The notes under the pieces are model-generated. The model made no database searches and had not been told where the DNA came from. It saw nothing but the letters and a program-made list of their open reading frames with translations. From the NCBI GenBank assembly GCA_003326195.1, contig LXQE01000125.1, forward strand, positions 76,698-140,697: a stretch of 64,000 nt of DNA. Reading direction: 5' to 3'. The translations under genes were made by a program, and so were the position numbers. Positions 9,614 through 19,024 of this stretch are shown in pieces (positions within the stretch are counted from its first letter, which is position 1; every line of letters starts with the position of its first letter). The DNA comes from Nostoc punctiforme NIES-2108 (GTDB taxonomy: Bacteria > Cyanobacteriota > Cyanobacteriia > Cyanobacteriales > Nostocaceae).

Positions 9614-10489
9614 ATGTTTCTGGTAACTGGAGCAACAGGAGGAATTGGTCGCAGAGTTGTGCGACTCCTACGACAACGAGAACAATCTGTGCGGGCATTT
9701 GTCCGCCTTACCTCGCGCTATAGCGAGTTAGAACACCGGGGTGCAGAAATCTTCATTGGTGACTTGCTAGAGGAAAAAGATATCCAGAAAGCTAGTCAGG
9801 GTGTGCGGTATATTATCAGCGCCCACGGTTCTGATAGCGATGCCCTATCTTTAGATTACCGTGCCAATATTGAACTCATCGACCAAGCAAAAGCCAATGG
9901 CGTAGAGCATTTTGTCTTCATTTCTGTACTGGGAGCCGATCGCGGTTATGAAGATGCTCCGGTTTTTAAAGCTAAACGAGCAGTAGAGCGATATTTGGCA
10001 GCTAGTGGCTTAAATTACACTATTTTACGCCCATCTGGATTAGCATCTAACTTGCTGCCACTGGTAGAAAGATTTCGGGAAACGGGATTGTATCTGCTTG
10101 TTGGCGATCGCAAAAACCGTACCTCAATTGTCAGTACTGATGATTTGGCAAAGATAGTTGTGGATTCTGTGACAGTTGAAGGCGCTCGTAACCAGATTTT
10201 ACCCGTCGGAGGGCCAGAGATTTTATTACGAGAAGATATTCCCCGGATTTTTGGTCGGATTTTCGCCAAAGAACCAGTAATAATTAACTCACCCCTATTT
10301 GTCATTGATGGGTTACAGGGTGCATTGGGTTTATTTAATCCCAAAATCCAAAAAGCTTTGGGAACTTATCGCACATTGCTAGCAAATGAATTTTTCTGCA
10401 CAAAAGATGAAATTGCCAATTTAGAGGCGATTTTTAACTTCCAATTAGAGACATTAGAAAATTTTTTGCGGCGCTATTTAGCAGTTTGA
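9614..10489 (+). CDS. NmrA-like NAD(P)-binding reductase/epimerase (atypical SDR)
   Basis: A 291-residue atypical short-chain dehydrogenase/reductase. The N-terminal dinucleotide motif TGATGGIG (residues 5-12) is followed by the basic segment RRVVRLLRQREQSVRAFVR, which suggests NADP preference. A conserved serine is in FVFISVLGAD. The expected YxxxK is replaced by a KAKRAVERYL segment with ILRPSG, as in NmrA-like, Ycf39-related members. Such cyanobacterial proteins act as assembly factors or reductases, and the role here cannot be fixed. The chosen ATG gives the normal family N-terminus. It is followed by a heptamer repeat tract and then hlyD. Confidence 0.85.
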   Translation: MFLVTGATGGIGRRVVRLLRQREQSVRAFVRLTSRYSELEHRGAEIFIGDLLEEKDIQKASQGVRYIISAHGSDSDALSLDYRANIELIDQAKANGVEHFVFISVLGADRGYEDAPVFKAKRAVERYLAASGLNYTILRPSGLASNLLPLVERFRETGLYLLVGDRKNRTSIVSTDDLAKIVVDSVTVEGARNQILPVGGPEILLREDIPRIFGRIFAKEPVIINSPLFVIDGLQGALGLFNPKIQKALGTYRTLLANEFFCTKDEIANLEAIFNFQLETLENFLRRYLAV

Positions 10490-10499
10490 ATTAAACATC

Positions 10500-10583
10500 A
10501 GTCATTAGTCATTAGTCATTTGTCATTAGTGAATAACAAAGGACAAATGACTAATGACAAAGGACAAAGGATAAAGGACACAA
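10500..10583. repeat. Heptamer repeat tract (TCATTAG/GACAAAT type)
   Basis: Third copy in this window of the family also at 1741-1830 and 6171-6229. It fills the region directly upstream of the hlyD start codon, so it forms most of that gene's leader and may fold on itself. Confidence 0.8.
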
Positions 10584-12080
10584 ATGAAATCTTCTCTAGC
10601 TGCAAATGCTGCTCAAGCACGTCAGACCAAAGAGCGATTCGCCCAACCGGAGGAACAACTTACTTATGAGTTGGGGAAGGCGGTACAGGAATTGCCGCCC
10701 CTGTACACTAGATTATTAGCGGGAACGATGAGCGCCATCGTATTTGGGACGATCGCCTGGGCGTACTTCTCGCAAATCGATGAAGTAGCAACAGCACCAG
10801 GGGAATTAATTGCCTCCGCACAGGTAAGACCGGTGACATCCTTGGGTGGAGGGTCAATTGTCGCCGTCAAAGTGCAAGAAGGCGATCGCGTTACTAAAGG
10901 TCAAGTTCTGATTCAAAAAGATCCAGACTTGCAAATAACCGATGTTTCCCGCCTAGCCAAATCTACTAGATTGATTCAAGACGATTTACAGCGTTTGGAT
11001 GCAGAACGTGTTGGAGGCAAAACTACTGGGACGAAAGTGCAAGATGAACTTTTAAGCTCTCGCCTGCAAGACTTCCAAGCTCGTCAAGCAGCGGCGGAAG
11101 CAGAAGCAAATCGCCAAATAGCACTCATAGATCAAGCTAAAGTCCGCTTGAGTCGATTGCAAGATAACTTAGTTAATGCTAAAAGCAGCTTTGGGAATGC
11201 TCAAACCAACCTTGTCAATGCAGATAGCATCCGAATTAAAATTGAAAGTAATTTAGCCCTGGCTCAAGAAAGGGAAAAAAGCCTACGTACTCTAATTACT
11301 CCTGGCGCTGTGCCTCGTGTCGATTATCTGGATGCCCAAGAAAGATTAACTCGTGCAAAGACAGAAATCACCAGAGCGCAAGATGAAGTCATCAACGCCC
11401 AGAATAGAATCACAGAGGCTCAAGATAAAGTCACATCATTAGAAAAAGATATTGCTGCTCAAGTCCAAGAAATTCGCCAAGCACAACAAGCTTACAACGC
11501 TGCACGCAGTCAGGCCCAGCGTGTAGCATCAGAACGCCAAAGCGAAATTTTGACGCAGTTTAATAAGCGTAAAGAAGAACTAACAACTGTTCAAGGTCAA
11601 TTAGAGCAGGCGAGGAAGCAACAAGCTTTAGAAACGATTGAAGCTCCCGTAGCCGGTACAATTTATAAAGTCAAAGCCACCAAGGGTCCAGTACAATCAG
11701 GTGAAGAATTACTGTCAATTTTGCCGGAAGGCGAAGAAATGCTTCTAGAGGTAAAAGTTCTCAACCGCGATATTGGGTTTATTCGTCAAGGAATGAAGGC
11801 AAAAGTGAAAATGGCAACTTTTCCTTTCCAAGAATTTGGCATTGTGGATGGCGAAGTTATGCAAGTCAGTCCAAATGCAATTGCTGATAAAGAATTGGGT
11901 TTAGTTTTTCCGACAAGAATTAAGCTAAATAAACACTCAGTAAATGTTCGGGGTCAAGAAGTAGAATTTACACCAGGAATGGCTGCTACAGGTGAAATTG
12001 TCACTCGTAAAAAATCAATTTTGACATTCATCACTGAACCTGTGACACGGCGGTTCAATGAGGCATTTTCCGTTAGGTAG
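10584..12080 (+). CDS. HlyD-family periplasmic adaptor (membrane fusion protein)
   Basis: A 498-residue type I secretion adaptor linking an inner-membrane ABC exporter to a TolC-like outer-membrane channel. One transmembrane helix lies at about 44-63 (LLAGTMSAIVFGTIAWAYF). Then comes the first lipoyl half (SIVAVKVQEGDRVTKGQVL), a long heptad-rich coiled-coil hairpin (about 150-345), the second lipoyl half (IEAPVAGTIYKVKATKGPV) and a beta-barrel domain. The length is typical of bacterial HlyD proteins. It lies across a convergent gap from a subtilase, and the ABC exporter and PpiC-like genes follow on the opposite strand, so the whole block probably forms one export system. A hairpin terminator lies at 12109-12129. 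Confidence 0.93.
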   Translation: MKSSLAANAAQARQTKERFAQPEEQLTYELGKAVQELPPLYTRLLAGTMSAIVFGTIAWAYFSQIDEVATAPGELIASAQVRPVTSLGGGSIVAVKVQEGDRVTKGQVLIQKDPDLQITDVSRLAKSTRLIQDDLQRLDAERVGGKTTGTKVQDELLSSRLQDFQARQAAAEAEANRQIALIDQAKVRLSRLQDNLVNAKSSFGNAQTNLVNADSIRIKIESNLALAQEREKSLRTLITPGAVPRVDYLDAQERLTRAKTEITRAQDEVINAQNRITEAQDKVTSLEKDIAAQVQEIRQAQQAYNAARSQAQRVASERQSEILTQFNKRKEELTTVQGQLEQARKQQALETIEAPVAGTIYKVKATKGPVQSGEELLSILPEGEEMLLEVKVLNRDIGFIRQGMKAKVKMATFPFQEFGIVDGEVMQVSPNAIADKELGLVFPTRIKLNKHSVNVRGQEVEFTPGMAATGEIVTRKKSILTFITEPVTRRFNEAFSVR

Positions 12081-12108
12081 GAAAGTCTGTTAGATTAGCG
12101 ACAAGTAA

Positions 12109-12129
12109 GGGTTTAGCATTGTTAAACCC
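12109..12129 (+). terminator. Hairpin after hlyD
   Basis: GGGTTTA (12109-12115) pairs with TAAACCC (12123-12129) around a seven-base loop, 29 bases after the hlyD stop. The following sequence is only moderately T-rich. Confidence 0.5.
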
Positions 12130-12212
12130 CTACATTTATTCACGACAGATCGCAGGTTGGTTGATTTTCTTAACCGAGCAGTATTGAACTAAACTGCAAA
12201 TCGCTATAATTT

Positions 12213-13973
12213 TCAAGCCATACCCAAGAATTTTCTATATTGATCTATTTGTTTTTGCATTTCCTCTAGTAGTTTGCCAAAATCAAGATTATTCTCATCC
12301 TGATTGCTATTCACATTGATGTTGCCCAGAATCTTCTCATAGTTTGGAAATTGCGACCATAATTCTGGATTTGTTAATATGTTATTACCTTCGGCTGATA
12401 TCAGATATTTTGTGGTTTCTGTAATTGCTTGACCACTCACAGGGCTAAAATCAGAATCATTCCAACTAGCAATATTTTCTGGTGTTAGATATCTTGTGGT
12501 TTCTGTAATTGCCTGACCACTCACAGGGCTAAAATCAGAATTATTAAAACTATTGATATTTTCTGGTGTTAGATATCTTGTGGTTTCTGTAATTGCCTGA
12601 CCGATTAGAGAACCAAAATTGGAATTATTAAAACTAGAGTTTGTAGTTTGTGTGTTATTTCCTGCGGTTTCTGCAATCACTTGACTCGCTAGAGAACTGA
12701 CATTAGAAATTTTAAAACTAGAGCTTGTAGTTTGTGTGTTATTTCTTGCGGTTTCTGCAATTACTTGACTCGCTAGAGAACTGACATTAGAAATCTTCAA
12801 ACTAGAGCTTGTAGTTTGTGTACTATTTGCTGCGGTTTCTGTGACAATCTGACGTACTTGGGCATCAGTCAGGGTGGAGTTAGCACTAAGCATCAGGGCA
12901 ACGATACCAGCAACGTGGGGAGCAGCCATAGATGTGCCGCTATAAGTCGCATACTGATTATTCGGAACTGATGAATAAACCTTGACTCCTGGAGCTGTGA
13001 CGTAAGCGATTTGATTCGTTCCAGAGCGGTTAGAGAAGTCGGCCAAATTATTATTCTTATCTACTGCCCCAACGGCAATTCCCGACTTGGATGCATAGCG
13101 GGCGGGATAGTCTGGTGATGAGTCACCATCATTACCTGCTGCCATGACTACAATTACTCCTTTACTGCTGGCATAGTTAATGGCTGACTCTAAAGTGCGA
13201 TTGGAAGATGCGCCTCCTAAACTGAGGTTAATCACATTAGCTCCATTATCCACAGCGTAGCGAATGCCTTTAGCTATGGAACTATAGGAACCAGAGCCGG
13301 AGCTATCTAAAGCTTTGACAGGCATAATCTTGGCATCGTAGGCAATACCAGTGACACCGTAGTTATTATTTTCTCCTGCGATCGTGCCGGAAACATGAGT
13401 ACCATGACCGTTGTCATCTAGGGTGTTGTTGTTTTGATCGGCGAAGTTCCAGCCGTAATTATCATCAATATAGCCATTTCCATCATCATCTATACCATTA
13501 CCCGCAATTTCCTTGGTATTCGTCCAGATATTATTTGTTAAATCTTCGTGGTTATAGTCAACTCCAGTATCCACAACAGCGACAACAACGCCTTTACCTG
13601 TGTATCCATGTGCCCAAACTTCTGGTGCTTTAACCAGGTCTGCTCCCCAATTATTGCCACCAAGATCGGGAACATCAGCAAAGGTATTCTGACCAATAGC
13701 TCTAGCCACTGCTGCTGCTCCATTAATCAAGCCATAGCCATTTGTGGAGTTATAATTTTGAGTGCTAAAAGTCTTAGTAGTAGCGTTATTGCTATTTTCA
13801 GATTCATCGTTATTTAGCAACTTCACATCAGCATTGGCTGAGTTATAGCTACTACGTCTGTTGAAGTTGAGGCTGTAGTTATCTTTTGTATTAAAGCTAT
13901 CTAATGAGGATATTGAAGTGGCATTTAGCTGTTTCTTTGACAATATATTGTTATTAACATCATCAATGTGCAT
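12213..13973 (-). CDS. Subtilisin-like serine protease (S8) with C-terminal repeats
   Basis: A 586-residue subtilase counted from the ATG at 13973; a TTG 25 codons upstream is the only alternative. The triad is intact: Asp135 in VAVVDTGVDYNHEDL, His192 in NGHGTHVSGTIAG and Ser348 in SGTSMAAPHVAG, with the oxyanion Asn in MAAGNDGDS. No signal peptide is visible, which would fit leaderless export by the adjacent type I machinery. After the catalytic domain come five to six repeats of 28 residues, beginning with variants of QAITETTRYLTPENI, and a short acidic/coiled tail. No RTX nonapeptides are seen. It is convergent to hlyD and 384 bases before the exporter gene, which is on the same strand upstream. 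Being a substrate of that exporter is inference. Confidence 0.9.
   Translation of the reverse strand: MHIDDVNNNILSKKQLNATSISSLDSFNTKDNYSLNFNRRSSYNSANADVKLLNNDESENSNNATTKTFSTQNYNSTNGYGLINGAAAVARAIGQNTFADVPDLGGNNWGADLVKAPEVWAHGYTGKGVVVAVVDTGVDYNHEDLTNNIWTNTKEIAGNGIDDDGNGYIDDNYGWNFADQNNNTLDDNGHGTHVSGTIAGENNNYGVTGIAYDAKIMPVKALDSSGSGSYSSIAKGIRYAVDNGANVINLSLGGASSNRTLESAINYASSKGVIVVMAAGNDGDSSPDYPARYASKSGIAVGAVDKNNNLADFSNRSGTNQIAYVTAPGVKVYSSVPNNQYATYSGTSMAAPHVAGIVALMLSANSTLTDAQVRQIVTETAANSTQTTSSSLKISNVSSLASQVIAETARNNTQTTSSSFKISNVSSLASQVIAETAGNNTQTTNSSFNNSNFGSLIGQAITETTRYLTPENINSFNNSDFSPVSGQAITETTRYLTPENIASWNDSDFSPVSGQAITETTKYLISAEGNNILTNPELWSQFPNYEKILGNINVNSNQDENNLDFGKLLEEMQKQIDQYRKFLGMA
12405..12860 (-). 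repeat. 84-base tandem repeats in the protease gene
   Basis: The coding sequence contains five to six 84-base units encoding 28 residues each. The first three share the core TQTTSSSFKISNVSSLASQV and the last ones RYLTPENI...SDFSPVSGQ. Neighbouring units are nearly identical at DNA level, so expansion is recent. Confidence 0.85.
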
Positions 13974-14332
13974 AAATTTTTTCTCAAAGATAGCAACCGT
14001 TTTTTGACAGCTTGAAGCTTTAAAACCTTTGCAATCAAAAGATTTCAATCTGTGAATAAAACTTCATTCTCAATAATTACTATGGAATCTAATAACAAAA
14101 TGCTAATTTTATTACCAAAAAACATTATGATAATTACGGTTTTTATTAAGAGTAACTTTATGAAGTAAATATTAAATATTTAAGGTGTATTAATTGAGAC
14201 TAATACATAAATGATACTAGGACGTTATGACTCCTTTTATTACTCTTAGAACTACTGCGATCGCTAGCTATAAAAATATTTATATTACTTAGACTGGAGC
14301 AAGGGTAATTATTGAAATCAGCCAAATTAAAA

Positions 14333-14361
14333 TGGCGAACGGAGTTATACTCCATTCGCCA
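14333..14361 (-). terminator. Rho-independent terminator of the ABC exporter gene
   Basis: Read on the minus strand, TGGCGAATGGAGT pairs with ACTCCGTTCGCCA with a three-base loop and one mismatch, followed by TTTTAATTT. It lies 72 bases after the exporter stop codon. The rest of 14049-14432 is AT-rich and shows no gene. Confidence 0.75.
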
Positions 14362-14432
14362 AAGGCTATCCTTAAGCCCCTTTGCAAACGTCGATTTTTA
14401 TGTAGCCACAAGCTTTGAATTAGTTAAATCTA

Positions 14433-17135
14433 TTAAATGTTTGCTTGCTGCCGTTGATATAGTGACCAATACAAACCCTTTTGTTGCAACAATTGTGAGT
14501 GAGTACCACGTTCGGCAATCACGCCTTGCTCCAAAACCAAAATCAAGTCGGCACGTTTGAGGGGAGCAAAGCGGTGAGCAATCAGGAACACGGTACGGTT
14601 GGCGGAAATTTTTTGCAGGTTTTGCAGCACTTGTTGTTCAGTTTCACTATCCAAGGCACTAGTAGCTTCATCCAAAACTAAAATCGGCGCTTGGGAAAGA
14701 AATAGCCTTGCCAGAGCAATGCGTTGTCTCTGTCCACCAGATAAAGCTGTACCGCGTTCACCAACATTGGTTTCGTAACCGTAGGGTAATTGACTAATGA
14801 AGTCGTGAGCCACGGCTAATCTTGCCGCCTCTACAACTTGCTCTGCGGTAATGTCGGGACTACCGAGAGTGATATTTTCCAAAATAGAACCATTAAATAA
14901 AAAGTCTTCTTGGAGAACTACACTAACTTGTTGCCGCAGTGAAGCTAAATCGGCACTTTTTATATCAAAACCATCAATCAGAATGCGTCCTGATTCAATT
15001 TGATAGAGGCGTTGCAATAGCTTAGATAGGGTACTTTTCCCAGAACCACTACGTCCGACAATGCCAACAAACTGCCCTGGTTCAGCACTGAAAGAGATTC
15101 CCCGCAGAATTGCTTCAAAGTTCGGGCGGTAGCGGAAAAATACTTGCTCGAAGGTGATTTGTCCTTTCAGGGGTGGTAAAACTAAGCCAGTTCCCAGTTC
15201 AGCTTCTGGGGAAACGTTGAGAATATCACCAATGCGATCTACAGAAAGTAGCACTTGTTGAAGGTTTTGCCACAACTGTACTAAGCGCAAAAGCGGGCCT
15301 GTGACTCTACCAGACAGCATTTGAAATGCAACTAGCTGTCCAATTGTGAGCTTTTGTTCGATGACTAACTTGGCACCAAACCAGAGAATCAGCATGGTGG
15401 ATAAATTGGTAAGAAAATCACCAATGTTGCTGCTGATATTGGAGGTGGTAGAAGCTTTAAAGCCTGTGCGAATGAAGCGGGCAAATAAGCCTTCCCAGCG
15501 ATCGCGGGCTACTGGTTCGGCTGCGTGGGCTTTAACGGAGTGAATTCCGGTGATTGTCTCTACTAGAAACGATTGACTATCGGCACTCCGGTTAAAGGTT
15601 TCGTTAAGCCAGTTACGCAGAATTGGTGTTGCAACTATCGTTAATGTGGCAAATAGTGGCAGTACTGCTAAGGCTACAAAGGTGAGTGGGACGTTATAGT
15701 AAAACATCAATGCCAGGTAGACCACAGCAAAGATGCTATCTAGAATTACAGTTAATGCTGTACCTGTGAGAAACTGACGAATTTGTTCGAGTTCCTGGAC
15801 TCTTGCTACTGTGTCTCCGACGCGGCGCGACTCAAAATAAGCCAAAGGCAGACGCATCAGATGGCGAAATAGCTGTGCTGATAAACTCAAATCCAGACGA
15901 CGAGCTGTATGGGTAAAGATGAATAGGCGCAGAATACCCAGTATGGACTCAAATATGGCTACGCATAAAAGTGCGAGCGCCATCACATCGAGAGTCGGCA
16001 AACTCCCCTGCACCATCACTTTATCAATGACGACTTGGGTAATTAGCGGTGTTGTTAACCCCAAAAGCTGCAAGGTAAAAGATGCTAACAATACTTCTGT
16101 GAGCAATCCTTTATACTTCCAAACTGCTGGGGTAAACCAACTGAGGTTAAATTTTTCTTGCTGGGATATGAGTTCTACTTGCCACAATTGTCCATCCCAA
16201 GACACCTCAACTACAGATTGCGGCAAGCTTTCACAAGTCCGTTCGGGATTTAGAGGGTTAGCGATAATTAAGCGATCGCCTTTAACTCCATAAGCCACCA
16301 CCCAGGATGGACTCTGGGGTGAGTCAGAATTCCACAGCAATAAAGCTGGAAATGACAACTGTCGCAACTCACTCCAACTCACTTGTAACCGCCGCAACAC
16401 TAACCCTAACTTTTCTGCTGCTTCCACAACCTGTTTTGGGCGTTGTCCTCTGAGTTGACGCTGCACCCATTCCAGTTGCACAGAATTTTCTAATTGTTGC
16501 GCCACCATTGTTAAACACGCAGCAGCGGTGTTCCAACTGGCAACAAACGGATAAATTGCAGCGATTAAATTGGCGGCTGGGAGTCCTTTTTGGGGTTGGA
16601 GGCTGTGGGGGCTGGAAGTCCCGTCTGAGGCTGAAGTTACTGAAGGAGTACTAGAAAAGGAAAATGTCTCCCTTTGTCCTTCCATCTCTACTGGTAACGC
16701 TTGCCAAAATTCCTGAATTTGTGGGTGAGAAAATTCTGCCCACAGCGCAGTTTCCCAACAAACGACTACCACTTCTTTACTAGCAGCTACAGCTTTAACA
16801 TCCGCAGATAGCTTTTGGAAATCGCCAAACCAATCCCCTGCATCTAGGGCGGCTAAAGGTTTGCCAACGCCCTCTTCTCGCAAGCGGACTTTCCCAGCCA
16901 CAATTAAAAATTGATAGCCACCGACATCGTTTGACCAGATTTTTTCTCCAAGACGATACTGGCGGGTTTGGCACTCATTTTCCAATCGGGATTGTTGTTC
17001 GGGAGTCAGCCAGGATAGCGGTGGCTGATTCCAAGGCAAAGAAGCTAGCACTTTTAATCGTAAAGATTCATTATCCAGAATTTTTAACTCACTTGTAACT
17101 TGACTGTCAGTTTTTGAATTTTCTCTGCTAGCCAT
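14433..17135 (-). CDS. ABC exporter of type I secretion with cNMP-like and degenerate C39-like domains
   Basis: A 900-residue HlyB/PCAT-type exporter. Order: a cyclic-nucleotide-binding-like domain (about 25-150, RLGEKIWSNDVGGYQFLIVAG), a linker, a C39-peptidase-like domain (about 195-325) in which the usual Asp-Cys-Gly is replaced by WNTAAACLTMV so the catalytic cysteine is missing, a six-helix membrane domain (about 335-610), and the nucleotide-binding domain with Walker A GRSGSGKS (694-701), signature LSGGQ (798-802) and Walker B ILVLDEATSALD. Loss of the cysteine suggests a docking rather than cleaving domain, as in HlyB. The PpiC-like gene upstream overlaps its start by 52 bases. It probably works with the HlyD protein at 10584 and a TolC-type channel elsewhere. 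Confidence 0.92.
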   Translation of the reverse strand: MASRENSKTDSQVTSELKILDNESLRLKVLASLPWNQPPLSWLTPEQQSRLENECQTRQYRLGEKIWSNDVGGYQFLIVAGKVRLREEGVGKPLAALDAGDWFGDFQKLSADVKAVAASKEVVVVCWETALWAEFSHPQIQEFWQALPVEMEGQRETFSFSSTPSVTSASDGTSSPHSLQPQKGLPAANLIAAIYPFVASWNTAAACLTMVAQQLENSVQLEWVQRQLRGQRPKQVVEAAEKLGLVLRRLQVSWSELRQLSFPALLLWNSDSPQSPSWVVAYGVKGDRLIIANPLNPERTCESLPQSVVEVSWDGQLWQVELISQQEKFNLSWFTPAVWKYKGLLTEVLLASFTLQLLGLTTPLITQVVIDKVMVQGSLPTLDVMALALLCVAIFESILGILRLFIFTHTARRLDLSLSAQLFRHLMRLPLAYFESRRVGDTVARVQELEQIRQFLTGTALTVILDSIFAVVYLALMFYYNVPLTFVALAVLPLFATLTIVATPILRNWLNETFNRSADSQSFLVETITGIHSVKAHAAEPVARDRWEGLFARFIRTGFKASTTSNISSNIGDFLTNLSTMLILWFGAKLVIEQKLTIGQLVAFQMLSGRVTGPLLRLVQLWQNLQQVLLSVDRIGDILNVSPEAELGTGLVLPPLKGQITFEQVFFRYRPNFEAILRGISFSAEPGQFVGIVGRSGSGKSTLSKLLQRLYQIESGRILIDGFDIKSADLASLRQQVSVVLQEDFLFNGSILENITLGSPDITAEQVVEAARLAVAHDFISQLPYGYETNVGERGTALSGGQRQRIALARLFLSQAPILVLDEATSALDSETEQQVLQNLQKISANRTVFLIAHRFAPLKRADLILVLEQGVIAERGTHSQLLQQKGLYWSLYQRQQANI

Positions 17136-17866
17136 TTTTCAAACAACTCATTTTGTAGTGCTTGCTGTAGTTGAGTATCTTCTAAAGACGCTGGTAGAAA
17201 TTGTTCTACTCGAAACAAACCATAAGGCCCTTCTCCTTGGGGAGAGTCTTTGCCAACGATTTCTATTGGACCTATCAATTGTCCAGGACTGGCCACATCA
17301 ATAGCTGCCCGTAATATATCCGGCATACTACCTCGGCTGACGATTCCCATCATGCCATTCACAATTCGGTCATCTGAAAGGGAATACTCTTTAGCTAGTT
17401 GCTCAAAACTACCTCCTTCTTCTATTTGGGTTTGGAGTTCGTCTGCCAATTCTCGATTATCAACAACAATCCGGGAAAGTACTACCCGATCCAAGAAAAT
17501 CTTGCGCTCAATAAAATATTCTGAGAGTTTTGCTTCTGTCACTACGGCTTTCAGCTTTTCTAACTTGTAACCAAAAGCAACCGATGTGTGAAAAGTAGCG
17601 TAATCTGTGTTATTTGTCTTTAACCATTCTTGAAAACTTTGGGGGTCAGTGAGTTGATTTTTCAGCCTAAAGTCAATAATTGACTGTTCAGTTATTGCGG
17701 TGCCAATTTCAATATCGTCTCGTGTTCTGATTTCTTCCTCAATTACGTACTGTCGGAGAATATCCCCAATGAACTGTCCCAATTTTCCAGAGGCTTGCAG
17801 GTACTTTACTGCTTGCTCTATAGAAATTATTTGGTCATCAATTGTCAAAAATGATAAAGATTCCAT
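17084..17866 (-). CDS. PpiC/SurA-type peptidylprolyl isomerase
   Basis: A 260-residue protein with an N-terminal helical SurA-like region (1-120) and a parvulin-type rotamase domain at about 128-222 (SRIVVDNRELADELQTQIEE, then EGPYGLFRVEQ). There is no signal peptide, so it probably works in the cytoplasm or at the inner face of the membrane. Its 3' end overlaps the exporter gene by 52 bases in another frame, so the two are translationally linked and it may hold secretion substrates unfolded or assist export. Parvulins next to HlyB-like exporters recur in cyanobacteria. The substrate is unknown. Confidence 0.87.
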   Translation of the reverse strand: MESLSFLTIDDQIISIEQAVKYLQASGKLGQFIGDILRQYVIEEEIRTRDDIEIGTAITEQSIIDFRLKNQLTDPQSFQEWLKTNNTDYATFHTSVAFGYKLEKLKAVVTEAKLSEYFIERKIFLDRVVLSRIVVDNRELADELQTQIEEGGSFEQLAKEYSLSDDRIVNGMMGIVSRGSMPDILRAAIDVASPGQLIGPIEIVGKDSPQGEGPYGLFRVEQFLPASLEDTQLQQALQNELFEKWLAEKIQKLTVKLQVS

Positions 17867-18211
17867 GAACTAATTATGTGAAAATGGTTAAACACTTATA
17901 GGACTTTTAAATTAAATCATATAGAAATCATCTGGTCATTCATGGATAAAAATGATAAAGATTCAATGAACTAATTACATCTAAATGGTCAAAAAATTAT
18001 ATAGCTAGTAAATAAAATAATTTGCCACGATCACTTTTACAGTCTAGTGGGGACAAAATCAGGATTGAAAATATTAGTGGTGGCGCAGTAGTAAGGCAAA
18101 TAGTTATTTTTTACCAATGCTTTTCAAGAGTGCTGAGTGGGGAATCTGGAACTGGTAACGGACTAAATGCCCCACTTAAACGAGTAATTGTAATTATTTA
18201 TTCTCGTCAGT
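17867..18211. other. Gene-less stretch with partial duplication of the PpiC gene start
   Basis: Bases about 17920-17985 (GATAAAGATTCAATGAACTA) resemble 17820-17887, which cover the start codon of the PpiC-like gene and its leader. So the 5' end was duplicated and has since diverged. The rest shows no supported gene. Confidence 0.6.
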
Positions 18212-19024
18212 TTAGTTACTGAAAGTTATCCATGTCCAAGCAAGTAGCACAGATGCGATCGCACCGATTAATGTATTAAAAATATTTACTACTTCATTGG
18301 TTAGCCAGGTATACTTAGATTGCAGTGTTGCCCCAATCACACTTTCTAGGTTAGTAGCAATAAATGCTGCCAGCACACACCAAGCTACTCCCAATAGATC
18401 GATTAAACCAACTCCCCAACCCACAAGTGCGATCGCTACAGAAGCCACAATCCCGGCTAAAGTTCCCTCCAAGCTTACCGCTCCTTCTGTACCGCGAGGC
18501 ACTGGTTGAAGTGTGGTAATCAAAAAGGTGCTTTTGCCATAAGCCTTACCGACTTCGCTGGCAGTGGTATCAGCTAGCTTGGTACTGAAACTCGCTACAT
18601 AGGCTAGTAATAGTAGGGACTGGGGATTGGGGATTAGCGACTGGGGATTAGGTACGAGGAATCCCGAATTTATTATTCCTACTCCTAAAGCACACAATGC
18701 CCCAGTTAAAGCCGAACCCCAAACATTTTCTGGGCCTCTTGCCCCAGAACGCTTTTCGGCAATTCCCTCTGCCTCCTTCTGCGCCATACCGATGCGGGTA
18801 ACGCCAGAACCAACCAAAAAATAGAACATTACTACTGCATATCCTTGCCAGCCTAGAGTTACCCAAATTAAGATGGCCAGGAACCAGGCGTGGAATAATC
18901 CAGCAGGGGTAAGTAGCTTTTTCGGAGCAATCCAAGCTACACCCAATAAAATTGTGTTTAATACTACTGCTACTAACCAGGGATTTACAGAATAAATTGA
19001 GGAAATTGAGGATGACATCAGCAA
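18212..19024 (-). CDS. DUF92 integral membrane protein (VTE6/phytyl-phosphate kinase family)
   Basis: A 270-residue multi-pass membrane protein of the DUF92/TIGR00297 family. Signature stretches are SFSTKLADTTASEVGKAYGK and VPRGTEGAVSLEGTLAG, the conserved polar core between hydrophobic helices. Plant VTE6 and its cyanobacterial relatives phosphorylate phytyl phosphate in chlorophyll-phytol recycling for tocopherol; that role is likely but not proven here. Odd: residues about 123-137 contain a duplicated NPQSL motif encoded by a GGGGATT heptamer tract (18618-18652) inserted in frame inside a membrane-adjacent loop. Confidence 0.88.
   Translation of the reverse strand: MLMSSSISSIYSVNPWLVAVVLNTILLGVAWIAPKKLLTPAGLFHAWFLAILIWVTLGWQGYAVVMFYFLVGSGVTRIGMAQKEAEGIAEKRSGARGPENVWGSALTGALCALGVGIINSGFLVPNPQSLIPNPQSLLLLAYVASFSTKLADTTASEVGKAYGKSTFLITTLQPVPRGTEGAVSLEGTLAGIVASVAIALVGWGVGLIDLLGVAWCVLAAFIATNLESVIGATLQSKYTWLTNEVVNIFNTLIGAIASVLLAWTWITFSN
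18618..18652. repeat. STRR heptamer tract inside a coding sequence
   Basis: GGGGATTGGGGATT, then AGCGACTGGGGATT. The unit GGGGATT is the complement of the CCCCAAT heptamer known as an STRR in heterocystous cyanobacteria. Read on the minus strand it encodes PNPQSLIPNPQSL within the DUF92 protein, without breaking the frame. Confidence 0.85.
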
